From: Balneola sp.
GTDB taxonomy: Bacteria > Bacteroidota > Rhodothermia > Balneolales > Balneolaceae
DNA length: 64,000 bases
Assembly: GCA_003712055.1 (NCBI GenBank)
Contig: RHLJ01000001.1
Coordinates: 372,001-436,000, forward strand
Direction of reading: 5' to 3'
Both the position numbers and the translations under genes were made by a program. Each line of letters opens with the position of its first letter. Position 1 is the first letter of the stretch. Positions 1 through 9,002 of the stretch are shown here, piece after piece. Under the pieces are notes generated by a model. The model had not been told where the DNA came from. It was given only the letters and a program-made list of their open reading frames with translations, and did no database searches.

Positions 1-1
1 A

Positions 2-967
2 CGCAGAGTTTTTTCTGAAGATCAATTAATTCCACTTGATGAGTTTCTTGAAGACCGACTAATAAGAGTTAGAGAGCCAGGAGGATTCATTTCATATTCA
101 ACCTACTCAATTGCATTAGCTGGGTTAATTGTTGAAGAGGTTTCGGGGATGGATTTAGAAAGGTATATGAAGACAAAAATCTGGGAACCTTTGGAAATGA
201 CTATGACCAGCATTGAACCACCAGAAAGTCATCATCCATTTATTGCAGAAGGCTATGAATATAGAAACGGTGTAAATGTCCCACAACCCTGGGAATGGTA
301 CCATACTTTTCCTGCCTCCTCAATCAATAGTACGGTTACCGATATGGCTCAATACATGTTGATGCTCCTCAATAAAGGTAGCTGGAATAACAATACTATT
401 TTGAGCAACGAAATGGCTATGAATATGCAGACGAACCAGTCAAACATTCATCAGGAAGTTGAAGGTTTTGCCTATGGCTTTTACGAAGACTTTATTAGCG
501 GTTTAACAGCCTACAGTCATGGCGGAGATATGCTAGGTTACAGTGGGTATCTGTCATTAGTTCCTGAACTTAATATGGGGATATATGTGGTTCACCACCA
601 TGAAGGAAGCCGATTACGCTTCAATGTACTTTCAACAGTAATGGAGTATTTTGGACATACAAATGAATCCAATCATTCTGAATTCGAGATGAGGTTAAAA
701 TCCGATCTAAGTAAATTCGCTGGTAATTACAGATGGAGTACCTATTGTCATTCTTGTACAAATAGCTGGCTACCAGATTTAGAAGTCTTGACCGTAAATG
801 ATGATTATACGCTTAGTGGATTTGGGAGAACTTTTTTCCAGGTATCACCAAACCTATTTAGAAGTACTGACGGACTTAGAACTATGGGATTTAAAGAAGA
901 GAAAGATGGGAGCATCAAATATATGTCAATGGGGAATACTAGCACTTTTGAAAAAGTAGATGATTAA
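2..967 (+). CDS. Serine hydrolase (class C beta-lactamase/esterase family), 5' end outside window
   Basis: The reading frame is open from the window edge, so the N-terminus and the catalytic SxxK motif lie upstream. What is visible fits the beta-lactamase-related serine hydrolase fold: the region FISYSTYSIALAGLIVEEVSG-like at bases 86-151 corresponds to the YxN block (here Tyr-Ser-Thr instead of the usual Tyr-Ser-Asn), and the HGGD motif near base 518 corresponds to the KTG/HxG box. A C-terminal extension of about 90 residues follows the hydrolase fold and resembles the small beta-rich domain often appended in this family. The next gene, only 19 bases downstream, encodes a second serine hydrolase, so this looks like a tandem duplication. 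The substrate cannot be inferred. Confidence 0.8.
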   Translation, partial: RRVFSEDQLIPLDEFLEDRLIRVREPGGFISYSTYSIALAGLIVEEVSGMDLERYMKTKIWEPLEMTMTSIEPPESHHPFIAEGYEYRNGVNVPQPWEWYHTFPASSINSTVTDMAQYMLMLLNKGSWNNNTILSNEMAMNMQTNQSNIHQEVEGFAYGFYEDFISGLTAYSHGGDMLGYSGYLSLVPELNMGIYVVHHHEGSRLRFNVLSTVMEYFGHTNESNHSEFEMRLKSDLSKFAGNYRWSTYCHSCTNSWLPDLEVLTVNDDYTLSGFGRTFFQVSPNLFRSTDGLRTMGFKEEKDGSIKYMSMGNTSTFEKVDD

Positions 968-986
968 TGTGATTCAATGAAATCTC

Positions 987-2057
987 TTGTACTGTTTTTT
1001 TTTCCTGATCCTTAGTAACACCCTATTTGCCCAAGACCTAGAAATTGATCAGCTGGTTAATGATCAAATCGATAACCATTCAATTCCAGGGATTGCTGTT
1101 GGAGTAGTTAAGGATGGGAATGTTATTCTTTCTAAGGGATACGGTTACTCTGATGTAGAAAACAAAACTAAAGCTAACGAACATACCATTTATCAGATAG
1201 GCTCGGTAACAAAAATGTTTACCGGGCATTTACTTTCTATTCTTATTGAGAAACAGATACTCTCCCCTTCCGATACCCTCTCTGACTTTTTTCCTGATGA
1301 CTTAAACTTTCCAAAATCTCCTTCTGGGCAAGTAGTGACCATAAAAGATATTGCCACTCATTCTTCAGAATTTCCGAGATATCCGTCTAACCTGGAGCGA
1401 ATTGACCCAGACCCTATTCAGGGTTACTCGATCGAACAAATGTTGGAAGGAATAGAGCTGGTATCCATTAAGAATAAAATCGGCGGGCATTATAGCTATT
1501 CTAATTTTGGCTATGGGATTCTTGGAATTGCAATGGAGTATCGAATGAATAAACCTCTTTCGGAGCTACTGGATGAACATATATTTTCGGCGTATCACAT
1601 GAATCATTCTTCCCTATTCTTTCGCGAAAGTTTACATGATAATCTTGCTACTCCTTACCTAGAAGTGTCTCCACTTAAAAAAACAGAACCATGGGATATG
1701 GGAACACTCGCGGGTGCGGGGAATATTTTTAGTTCTGTTTCTGATTTGAATCAATTTATGATTCACTTATTGAAGGAGAGCAAGACCAATGATATTCAAA
1801 TGAAGAAGCGCCTTTCGATAAATGAAACCTGGAGTTATGGTTTAGGTTGCTTTGTAATTGATTCTTCCAAATGGGATACGCAAATCATTTACCACGGTGG
1901 TGACATCGACGGATATGCGTCATACTTAGCTTTGTATCCTGAATTTGATTTAGGCATTGTTATCCTAACGAATTGGGGTGAAGGACAGAGAGTTGGAGAA
2001 GCTTTTAGTGAAATAAGTGATGCTGTAGCAAATCACTTTCTTAATCCGATCGACTAA
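987..2057 (+). CDS. Secreted serine hydrolase (beta-lactamase/esterase family) with frame-ambiguous start
   Basis: A 356-residue serine hydrolase with the full catalytic set: SVTK (residues 73-76, nucleophile Ser73 and Lys76), YSN in the SYSNFGYGILG block, and HGGD near the C-terminus. The N-terminus is a signal peptide ending in NTLFAQ. The open frame must start at TTG (987). However, an ATG at 977 begins MKSLVLFFF in another frame and meets stop codons just past a run of nine T (995-1003). With eight T the two would join into a perfect signal peptide, MKSLVLFFFLILSNTLFAQ. The gene is therefore started weakly from TTG, is phase variable, or carries a sequencing error. It probably acts in the periplasm on an ester or amide; the substrate is unknown. 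Confidence 0.85.
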   Translation: MYCFFFLILSNTLFAQDLEIDQLVNDQIDNHSIPGIAVGVVKDGNVILSKGYGYSDVENKTKANEHTIYQIGSVTKMFTGHLLSILIEKQILSPSDTLSDFFPDDLNFPKSPSGQVVTIKDIATHSSEFPRYPSNLERIDPDPIQGYSIEQMLEGIELVSIKNKIGGHYSYSNFGYGILGIAMEYRMNKPLSELLDEHIFSAYHMNHSSLFFRESLHDNLATPYLEVSPLKKTEPWDMGTLAGAGNIFSSVSDLNQFMIHLLKESKTNDIQMKKRLSINETWSYGLGCFVIDSSKWDTQIIYHGGDIDGYASYLALYPEFDLGIVILTNWGEGQRVGEAFSEISDAVANHFLNPID

Positions 2058-2074
2058 AACTTAGAAGTATCCGC

Positions 2075-2902
2075 TTAACTGAAGTCCTGAAAGGGTTCTT
2101 CTTCTCCTGTATAATCAGCTCGAAAAAATTTAATTGCACCTAGAGTTACTGATTTAGTTATATAAATCAGAATCACAGCCATAAGTCCGTATTCACGGAA
2201 AACGATGATTATTACCAGATATGCAAAAAATAAGAGAAAGGTCCACTTCTTTGTCTTAATTGAATACTTATCAAAACGAGGAATCTTCTCAAACTGAATA
2301 GTACTAACCATTAAAAAAGAAACAATTACAATTAGTGGGATCAAGACACTGCTTACACCATTTTTAAAGAAATCAAATAAGTACACATCGTCTCTGAAAG
2401 TGAGGTAAAAGGATACTATGATGATGGCTACAGACGGTATCGGTAATCCAATAAAACTATCTGCACTTGGTTTAAGACGAGCATTTACATTAAACCTTGC
2501 CAATCGGACAGCTCCGCATAATGGCGGAATTGCACTAACAAGAATACCTAACATCCCAAATTGATATAACACAAAGTTGTAGGCCAGGAAACCCGGAGCA
2601 ACTCCGAATGAAACCATATCGCTGAGAGAATCCAGCTCTATTCCAAAATCACTATGAGCATCAGCCAATCTAGCCATAAGCCCGTCAAACACGTCGAACA
2701 TCCCGGCAGCAATAATTAACCAGGCTCCCCAAAATAAGTTACCATCTGAAATTGAAATAATAGCCAAGAAACCCGAAAAGAGATTCATCAGGGTAAAAAA
2801 GCTGGGAACAGCTATCCGTGGATTTACTGGGGGTTTCGACTTCCGGATCTCCTCCCGTCTTTTCTTGAAACCGTAATATTTCTTTTGAATCGGATATTTC
2901 AT
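2075..2902 (-). CDS. pssA: CDP-diacylglycerol--serine O-phosphatidyltransferase
   Basis: Transfers a phosphatidyl group from CDP-diacylglycerol to L-serine to make phosphatidylserine at the inner membrane. The CDP-alcohol phosphatidyltransferase signature is complete: DG, two residues, AR, eight residues, G, three residues, D, three residues, D (DVFDGLMARLADAHSDFGIELDSLSD region). Several hydrophobic segments surround it; the length of 275 residues is normal. The start lies one base after the stop of psd, so the two consecutive steps to phosphatidylethanolamine are co-transcribed and probably translationally coupled. It is the last gene of the aroE-pgeF-dxr-rseP-psd-pssA run. Confidence 0.96.
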   Translation of the reverse strand: MKYPIQKKYYGFKKRREEIRKSKPPVNPRIAVPSFFTLMNLFSGFLAIISISDGNLFWGAWLIIAAGMFDVFDGLMARLADAHSDFGIELDSLSDMVSFGVAPGFLAYNFVLYQFGMLGILVSAIPPLCGAVRLARFNVNARLKPSADSFIGLPIPSVAIIIVSFYLTFRDDVYLFDFFKNGVSSVLIPLIVIVSFLMVSTIQFEKIPRFDKYSIKTKKWTFLLFFAYLVIIIVFREYGLMAVILIYITKSVTLGAIKFFRADYTGEEEPFQDFS

Positions 2903-2903
2903 C

Positions 2904-3554
2904 TTAAACTATCTTTCCAATAACTGATTCTCCAGCCCAGGTTCGATCTCCCTCCTTCACGTGTACTTCAACATTACCGGGTACAATAACATCCATTCTA
3001 CTTCCGAATTTCATCATTCCGAACCTTTCACCTGAAACCAGATCATCACCTTCTTTAATATGATAAACAATCCTTCTGGCAAGAAAGCCTGTAATCTGCT
3101 TAAAGAAAAGTTTTGTACCCGATGAATGCATTACCCCAAAATCTGCCCGTTCATTTTCAATAGAAGCGTTCTCGTCCCAGGCCATTAAGTATTTTCCCGG
3201 ATGATATTTCAGGTATTCAAGTTTACCCGATATGGGATTTCTATTTACATGTACATCCAGCGGTGATAAAAATATACTTATTTGAGTAGCCTTGGATTTG
3301 AGATAAATATCCTCTTCGATTTCCTTAATCAATACTACTTTACCATCAGCAGGAGATATTATCAGCGATTTACCATCTGGAGTGACACGTTCAGGGTCTC
3401 GAAAAAAATAGATTACTATCGCCCAGACTATTGCAAAAAAACTGTAAATGAGATAAGAAACCCAGTGATCAATGTATTGACTGGTCAAAACAAATACGGT
3501 AGCCGTAACTACCGTAACAAGTCCCATTGTAAAGTACCCTTCTTTTGCGAACAT
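2904..3554 (-). CDS. psd: Phosphatidylserine decarboxylase, short proenzyme type
   Basis: Decarboxylates phosphatidylserine to phosphatidylethanolamine. This is the short (216-residue) class related to archaetidylserine decarboxylase, with two N-terminal membrane segments (about residues 8-50) and a soluble catalytic part. The self-cleavage site that yields the pyruvoyl cofactor is visible as KFGSRMD, with Gly184-Ser185. The motif HVNRNPISG is the conserved His-containing block seen in the family. It sits two bases downstream of rseP and one base before pssA, so it forms a phospholipid pair with pssA. Confidence 0.96.
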   Translation of the reverse strand: MFAKEGYFTMGLVTVVTATVFVLTSQYIDHWVSYLIYSFFAIVWAIVIYFFRDPERVTPDGKSLIISPADGKVVLIKEIEEDIYLKSKATQISIFLSPLDVHVNRNPISGKLEYLKYHPGKYLMAWDENASIENERADFGVMHSSGTKLFFKQITGFLARRIVYHIKEGDDLVSGERFGMMKFGSRMDVIVPGNVEVHVKEGDRTWAGESVIGKIV

Positions 3555-3556
3555 GC

Positions 3557-4885
3557 TTAAAATAGCTTCATAATATCATTAAAGATAACAAAGACCATCA
3601 AGGTTAAAAGAAGGATGAAACCGATATTTTGTGCAACAATCTTGAATTTTTCGGAAGGTTCTTTCCTGACTATCCCCTCATAAATCAAGAAAACAAGATG
3701 TCCACCATCAAGAGCTGGAATTGGAAGGATATTCATTATTGCAAGAGTGATACTAAGAAAAGCAGTAATTCTCCAGAAGCCACTAGCCCCACTTTCGTCA
3801 GTAGCTCTTTTTGTCTCCCTCGCAATAGCAATAGGACCACCTAAATTTTGCTTAACTGATACTTCTCCCCTTAGCAATAATCCAAAACTATTGAGAATAC
3901 CAGTTGTAGTTTCAATTGTTTGAGTATAGCCTTCCGAAACCGATGCAAGGAATCCATATTCAATCAGATCATAATTCAGCGAATTGATGCTTCCTCCCTG
4001 AATACCAATTTTTTTAGCTGCATCAGGAGTTACGGAGATAGCAAGAGTATCAATACCTCGTAATACCAATAAATCCATAGGGCCGGTAGAGCTTTCAATA
4101 GAAGAAACCAGACCATTCCACGAATTAACTTCAAACCCATCGGCTTCAATAATCAAATCATCTGATTCTAATCCTGCTATATCAGCAGGAGAATCACTTA
4201 CCACCTGCAATACTTTTGAGGGTAAAAGATAATCTAAGTCCAAAAACCCTCGTGTTTGTATGCTATCCAAAAAACTAGGAGGAATATTAATATCAACTGA
4301 TTCTCCATTCCTTATCACAGTATAGAATAAGTTTGAGCTGGTTATTTCTGAAGGAGAAACCAAATCATTGAAATAGTCAACATTCTTGCCATTCACTGCA
4401 ATTATCTGATCATTATTTCTGAATCCTAAGTCATATAAAAAAGACGTTTCGTCGATATAAATACCATTTTCCTGTTCTGCAAAAACAACAACTTTTCCGT
4501 TTACCCACGTCATCCCAGTAAAAATGAACCAAGCCAGGATCATATTGAATATTACTCCGGCAGTAATTACGATCATCCGTTGCCAAACCGGCTTACTTCT
4601 ATACTCCCATGGCTCGGGTTCTTTGTTCATGAATTCGGTATCCATGCTCTCATCCACCATCCCTGAGATCTTGACATAGCCGCCAAGCGGAGTAGCTCCA
4701 ATACAATAATCGGTATCTCCTTTTTTAAATCCCCATACCCGAGGAGGAAAGCCTACTGAAAAACGCTCCACACGCATCCCAAATAGCTTGGCAGCTAAAA
4801 AGTGACCTAATTCATGGATGAACACTAAGATCATAAGTGCCCCCATAAAAATGCCTATTGTCCTTAAAATGTCAATGAATTCCAT
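3557..4885 (-). CDS. rseP: RseP-type site-2 intramembrane zinc metalloprotease
   Basis: Intramembrane protease that cleaves anti-sigma factors or leftover signal peptides within the inner membrane. The zinc motif HELGH is at residues 24-28 in the first membrane helix, and the third-ligand motif ILPIPALDGGHL is near the C-terminus. Between them lie a membrane helix (about 100-120) and two PDZ-like segments; the second contains VVSDSPADIAGLESDD. Length 442 matches RseP. It starts six bases after the dxr stop, an arrangement common in bacteria, where rseP commonly neighbours dxr. No anti-sigma factor or sigma-E gene is adjacent. Confidence 0.96.
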   Translation of the reverse strand: MEFIDILRTIGIFMGALMILVFIHELGHFLAAKLFGMRVERFSVGFPPRVWGFKKGDTDYCIGATPLGGYVKISGMVDESMDTEFMNKEPEPWEYRSKPVWQRMIVITAGVIFNMILAWFIFTGMTWVNGKVVVFAEQENGIYIDETSFLYDLGFRNNDQIIAVNGKNVDYFNDLVSPSEITSSNLFYTVIRNGESVDINIPPSFLDSIQTRGFLDLDYLLPSKVLQVVSDSPADIAGLESDDLIIEADGFEVNSWNGLVSSIESSTGPMDLLVLRGIDTLAISVTPDAAKKIGIQGGSINSLNYDLIEYGFLASVSEGYTQTIETTTGILNSFGLLLRGEVSVKQNLGGPIAIARETKRATDESGASGFWRITAFLSITLAIMNILPIPALDGGHLVFLIYEGIVRKEPSEKFKIVAQNIGFILLLTLMVFVIFNDIMKLF

Positions 4886-4890
4886 ACTCG

Positions 4891-6036
4891 CTAAATTGTT
4901 GAGGCAAATGCTCTCGTTTCTTTATCTATTTCTTTAAGTAACTCAATACTTATATCCCCTTGATTAGGAATGTTTTGCATACTTTTTTCAACGACTTTCG
5001 AAATGTCAATATAACCAATTTCTTCATTCAAAAAGCGTTGCACGGCTACTTCGTTTGCAGCATTTAACACTGTTGGAGTAACTCCTCCTTCCTCTATAGC
5101 ATCTATAGCCAGCTTAACGCAGGGAAACCTTAAATAATCTACTGGTTCAAAAGTTAAATCCTGTTTCTTTGTCCAATCCATCCTTGGAGTTTCTAAGTCG
5201 AGTCTATCCGGATAAGAAAGGGCATAAATAATAGGCACCTTCATGTCCGGTAATCCAAGCTGCGCTTTACTGGAACCGTCTTTGAAAGTTACTATCGAAT
5301 GAATAATACTTTGGGGATGAATTACGGGTTCAATCTTATAAACAGGTATATCGAATAGCCAGTGAGCCTCAATTATCTCTAGCCCTTTATTCATCATTGT
5401 TGCTGAATCAATGGTGATTTTGGCTCCCATATTCCAATTAGGATGCTTCAAAGCCTGGGCTTTAGTAACACTCCTCATTTGATCTACTGAGAACGTCCGA
5501 AATGGACCGCCACTTGCGGTAATAATAATCTTCTCTAATGAGCCTTTTGGCTCCCCTACTAAACACTGTAACATAGCACTGTGTTCAGAATCAACAGGGA
5601 TCAACGTTGAGGTGGAATTCTTTAGTGATTCGAATATGAGTTCTCCGCCAACTACCAATGATTCTTTGTTCGCAAGAGCAATTTTTTTCCCGGCTTTGAT
5701 TGCTTCTATGGTAGGATGGAAACCAGAAAAACCGACCAAACTATTTACCACAGTATCTACTTTTGCATGGGTAGCAAGTCTAGAAAGATGTTCTTCTCCA
5801 GAAATAAGCTCGGATTCTGTTTTTACCAGCTCTTTTAAATTTTTGAAGAGTATATCCTTGCAGATAAGGGCGCATTCAGGGTTAAACTCATTAACCTGTT
5901 GAGCAAGCAATTCAACATTAGTATTGGCACTAAGTACGGTTACCTCAAATTTATCGGGATGCTGGCGCACAATTTCAAGTGTTTGCGTCCCAATAGACCC
6001 CGTTGATCCCAGTATGGCGAGCTTCTGTTTATTCAA
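4891..6036 (-). CDS. dxr: 1-deoxy-D-xylulose 5-phosphate reductoisomerase
   Basis: Second enzyme of the non-mevalonate (MEP) isoprenoid pathway: it isomerises and reduces DXP to 2-C-methylerythritol 4-phosphate with NADPH in the cytoplasm. The NADPH-binding loop GSTGSIG is at residues 10-16, the metal/substrate motif PVDSEHSA lies mid-protein, and NKGLEIIEAHWLF and HPQSIIHS are typical family blocks. Length 381 is normal. The start follows pgeF by 13 bases. Other MEP genes are not in the window. Confidence 0.97.
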   Translation of the reverse strand: MNKQKLAILGSTGSIGTQTLEIVRQHPDKFEVTVLSANTNVELLAQQVNEFNPECALICKDILFKNLKELVKTESELISGEEHLSRLATHAKVDTVVNSLVGFSGFHPTIEAIKAGKKIALANKESLVVGGELIFESLKNSTSTLIPVDSEHSAMLQCLVGEPKGSLEKIIITASGGPFRTFSVDQMRSVTKAQALKHPNWNMGAKITIDSATMMNKGLEIIEAHWLFDIPVYKIEPVIHPQSIIHSIVTFKDGSSKAQLGLPDMKVPIIYALSYPDRLDLETPRMDWTKKQDLTFEPVDYLRFPCVKLAIDAIEEGGVTPTVLNAANEVAVQRFLNEEIGYIDISKVVEKSMQNIPNQGDISIELLKEIDKETRAFASTI

Positions 6037-6049
6037 ATCGAAAATAAAC

Positions 6050-6811
6050 TCATTTGAGAGAGTTTAACTTTATTACCCCAAGCATGCGACCACTTTTTTC
6101 TTTTTCTCTTCTATAGGAGTAGAAAAGATCTTCATAATCTATTGTGCAGCGGGCGTCACATTCTATATTTTCCTGCTTTATCCCAACCTCCATGAGTTGT
6201 TCAATTATCAGACCTTTTAAGTCAACATGGGGTTTTTCATAAGAATTATTATCAACCAGATTCCCAGGGAATTGATTAGCAACTTCTGCTCCTACTTCGA
6301 AGTTGTGTACTGCAAGACATGGACTTATAAAAGCTTTGATCCTGTTTTTCTCTGCTCCAAGAGTAACCATCTCTTCGATAGTCTTAGGAACAATTCCGCT
6401 AACCGCTCCTCTCCAACCTGCATGAGCAGCGCCTATTACCTTATTCATTGAATCTCCAAGAAGAACTGCTCCGCAATCCGCTACCTGTATTCCGAGAGCA
6501 ATTCCCGGTGTATTGCTTACAAAGGCATCGGTTTCGGTATAGATACCCCCTCTAGAAACTAACTTTACATCGCTTTTATGAACTTGCTCGGCCAAGGCGA
6601 TACTGCTTGTCTTTGTTCTGATCTCATCGGATAACAACTTGAGATTATGAAGAACAATATCATGTCTGTCTTTAGAATTGAAACCAATATTGAGCCCCGG
6701 AATTACCTGACCTTCCTCAATCAATTCCGGATTTTTTAAGGAAAACCAGGAGAGTATTCGTCCATCATTAAGTTTTTCGGGTCGTATGAATTCAATTTGG
6801 GAAGACTGCAT
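6050..6811 (-). CDS. pgeF: Peptidoglycan editing factor PgeF / YfiH-type polyphenol oxidase (laccase domain)
   Basis: A 253-residue member of the multicopper-oxidase-like YfiH family, reported to act as peptidoglycan editing factor and as a purine nucleoside phosphorylase/deaminase. The metal-binding set is present: an N-terminal His in LAEQVHKSDV, Cys/Asp in VADCGAVLLGD, the hallmark GAAHAGWRGAV, and ISPCLAVHNFEVG. The start codon overlaps the 3' end of aroE by 20 bases, so translation is likely coupled. Which of the reported activities matters here cannot be told from sequence. Confidence 0.93.
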   Translation of the reverse strand: MQSSQIEFIRPEKLNDGRILSWFSLKNPELIEEGQVIPGLNIGFNSKDRHDIVLHNLKLLSDEIRTKTSSIALAEQVHKSDVKLVSRGGIYTETDAFVSNTPGIALGIQVADCGAVLLGDSMNKVIGAAHAGWRGAVSGIVPKTIEEMVTLGAEKNRIKAFISPCLAVHNFEVGAEVANQFPGNLVDNNSYEKPHVDLKGLIIEQLMEVGIKQENIECDARCTIDYEDLFYSYRREKEKSGRMLGVIKLNSLK

Positions 6812-7643
6812 CTAATTCCTCATTGATCAGTTCTAAAGGGAATTCCTTACCTGTCCACTCTTTGAAAGATTTTGCTCCTTGATGGATAAGCATACCTAAT
6901 CCACCGATAGGAAAAGCATCAACTTGCTTAGCCTGTTTTAGAAAAGTAGTCTCCCTCGGGTTATAAACGATATCATAACAAATCTTCCCTTCTAAGAAAC
7001 TTATTTCAGATGCTTTTACCGGAGAAGCTGTAGTATTAGGGACCATACCAAGCGGTGTTGCATTCACTATAAGCGAAGCATCTTCTGCAAATTCTGTCCA
7101 AAGATCATAATTGCACATTATAGTTCCTTCCATTTGTTGATAGCGTTCTGGCTTTCGTGATACAAGTACAACTTCTTCGAACCCTAAATCATTCAATGCA
7201 TAGTTAATTGCTTTGGTTGCTCCACCGGCTCCAAAAACAATTGCCCTATCCTGATCTATTTCATTTAAATACTTTTCAAGTGGCTTTAGAAAACCATACG
7301 CGTCCGTATTTTCACCAATTAGTCCCTCATCTCTCTTAATTATAGTATTAATTGCACCAATCGAAGAGGCAGTAATAGTATGTGAATCAACTACTTCAAA
7401 CAGATTTTGCTTGTGAGGCAGTGTAATATTTGCTCCTAAAAAATTGGGACTGTTGAAATGCGAAATCAGTGAACTAAGCTCACCCATAGAAACTGCTATT
7501 GCATGATATTCAGCCTCAATTGCATGGAATTGAAGTGCTGTATTATGCATTATTGGAGAAACGCTATGACTAACCGGGTTCCCAATTAAAAGATAATGTG
7601 GCTTTTGAGAGTATTGGGAGTTCTTGAATTCAGAAAAGGTCAT
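6792..7643 (-). CDS. aroE: Shikimate dehydrogenase
   Basis: Reduces 3-dehydroshikimate to shikimate with NADPH in the aromatic amino acid pathway. The N-terminal shikimate-binding block GNPVSHSVSPIMHN is clear, the catalytic Lys lies in ANITLPHKQ, and the nucleotide loop is GAGGATKAI. The C-terminal GGLGMLIHQGAKSF is the typical end of the family. Length 283 is normal. It is the first gene of the six-gene minus-strand operon, with a strong terminator for the preceding SRPBCC gene just upstream. Confidence 0.96.
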   Translation of the reverse strand: MTFSEFKNSQYSQKPHYLLIGNPVSHSVSPIMHNTALQFHAIEAEYHAIAVSMGELSSLISHFNSPNFLGANITLPHKQNLFEVVDSHTITASSIGAINTIIKRDEGLIGENTDAYGFLKPLEKYLNEIDQDRAIVFGAGGATKAINYALNDLGFEEVVLVSRKPERYQQMEGTIMCNYDLWTEFAEDASLIVNATPLGMVPNTTASPVKASEISFLEGKICYDIVYNPRETTFLKQAKQVDAFPIGGLGMLIHQGAKSFKEWTGKEFPLELINEELDAVFPN

Positions 7644-7659
7644 TCCAAGAAATTAGAGC

Positions 7660-7691
7660 AAAAAAAATGCGCATCAAATTTGATGCGCATT
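7660..7691 (-). terminator. Rho-independent terminator with 26-bp perfect palindrome
   Basis: Bases 7666-7691 form a perfect palindrome (half site AATGCGCATCAAA). On the minus strand it is followed at once by a run of eight T. It ends the SRPBCC gene transcript and separates it from aroE. Confidence 0.85.
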
Positions 7692-7711
7692 CGGAATGGT
7701 TAATAATAAAT

Positions 7712-8179
7712 CTATGCAGTTACCTGCTCTTCAGAAACTTCTGCCTGTTCTTCTTTAAAAGTATCAGATTCAGCTAGTTTTTTGAACTTTTCGAGATCCT
7801 TAACCAGTTGAGCCGGAGATTCTTCAATAAAAGAAGCTAAATCATCGGTTGGATCACCAAAAAAGGTTCTATAATCCAAAGAAAATTCAACTCGAGTACG
7901 AGTACCATTATCAAGAGGAGTAAAACGGATAGTTCCGGTTTGGTTCAAATTACCATTAATTGTAATCCAGGCGAAACGGGTGTTTCTAAGATTATCAATT
8001 AGGTTTGTAGTCCAAACAAACTCTTCGCTCCCGATAGTGGTTCTGTATTCGAAAGTTTGAGAATTAATTCTTGTTACTGAATCAATACGCTCCAAAAATT
8101 TTGGGAAGTCAACAGGATTACTTAGAAGTTCATAAACTTTAGCAAGAGGCAAATCAATCTCGATTCTTTCGTGCGCCAT
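7712..8179 (-). CDS. SRPBCC-family protein (START/polyketide cyclase-like fold)
   Basis: A 155-residue protein with the pattern of the SRPBCC/Bet v1 fold: an N-terminal strand HERIEIDLPLAKVYELLSNPVDFPKFLERID, alternating strands with VEFSLDYRTFF, and a C-terminal helix (LVKDLEKFKKLAE). Members bind hydrophobic ligands or act as cyclases or coenzyme Q-binding proteins. The last 20 residues are acidic and probably disordered. It is transcribed alone, bounded by its own terminator. No ligand can be assigned. Confidence 0.75.
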   Translation of the reverse strand: MAHERIEIDLPLAKVYELLSNPVDFPKFLERIDSVTRINSQTFEYRTTIGSEEFVWTTNLIDNLRNTRFAWITINGNLNQTGTIRFTPLDNGTRTRVEFSLDYRTFFGDPTDDLASFIEESPAQLVKDLEKFKKLAESDTFKEEQAEVSEEQVTA

Positions 8180-8223
8180 AATAAGTATCTAAGATGTTAT
8201 AGTCGTTTGATATTTAACTGAAA

Positions 8224-8259
8224 ATGGATCAATTCCGGGAAAAGGCAGGATTGATCCAT
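8224..8259 (-). terminator. Hairpin after tmk, possible terminator
   Basis: Arms ATGGATCAAT (8224-8233) and its exact complement (8250-8259) enclose a 16-base loop. It lies in the 188-base gap between tmk and the SRPBCC gene. On the minus strand it is followed only by TTTTCAG, a poor U-tract, so it may be a weak terminator or a processing or regulatory hairpin. Confidence 0.45.
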
Positions 8260-8367
8260 ATTGTTTCAAATTTACGGATAATATGATTAAGCCTCAATTA
8301 CTAACACAGATAAAATATTTAAAGACTATTTGATGTATAAAAAGGATTAAAAGCTTGATAAAAACGA

Positions 8368-8982
8368 CTATGCCTTTTCGGGAAATGGAAAATCAAGATG
8401 ATCTAGTATTTCTAAATGAATGGTGCTTATATCTTTAGAGGCGTCAATAGTTCGGAAACGAGATTCAACTCTTGCAACTTCATCAAACCCTTTTATCACC
8501 CTCTTAAAAAACTCTACTCCGGATTTCTCCATTCTATCATCTTTTTCATTCTTTCTGCGAGCGATTGATTCATCGATACTGAGCCTTAGATAAAAAGTGA
8601 AATCAGGTTTGCGCTCATAAGACGCAACTTTATTAATCACTCTTATTTGGTCGATGGAAAGACTTTCACGGCCATATCCTTGATATGCTGTAGTTGAATC
8701 ATAAAAACGATCCAGAATTACTACCTCACCCCTATCTAAAGCTGGTATCACTTCCTCATTAACTAATTGTGCCCGTGCAGCAGAGAAAAGCAACAATTCG
8801 GAGACTGGTGAAATTTCTAGTTCTGAGTTCAATAATATCTCTCTGATTTGTTCAGAAAGGATTGTTCCACCCGGTTCTCTAAAAACCTGTACTACCTTAT
8901 TTGATTGGATGAGTTTTTCTTTAAGCAGAGCGATTTGTGTGGATTTACCACTACCATCGATCCCTTCGAAAGAGATGAACAT
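8368..8982 (-). CDS. tmk: Thymidylate kinase
   Basis: Phosphorylates dTMP to dTDP with ATP, an essential step in DNA precursor synthesis. The P-loop FEGIDGSGKST spans residues 5-15; the DRFYDSTTAYQGYGR block carries the thymidine-binding Arg, and a Lys/Arg-rich lid (RRKNEKDDRME) follows. Length 204 is normal. The PspC gene upstream on the same strand is 20 bases away, so they may share a transcript. Confidence 0.97.
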   Translation of the reverse strand: MFISFEGIDGSGKSTQIALLKEKLIQSNKVVQVFREPGGTILSEQIREILLNSELEISPVSELLLFSAARAQLVNEEVIPALDRGEVVILDRFYDSTTAYQGYGRESLSIDQIRVINKVASYERKPDFTFYLRLSIDESIARRKNEKDDRMEKSGVEFFKRVIKGFDEVARVESRFRTIDASKDISTIHLEILDHLDFPFPEKA

Positions 8983-9002
8983 AAAAGTAAATTGTGGATA
9001 AT

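Noticed and set aside
7660-7691. Regulator-binding site between the SRPBCC gene and aroE
   Set aside because: The palindrome is perfect, but the eight-T run on the minus strand makes a terminator the simpler explanation.
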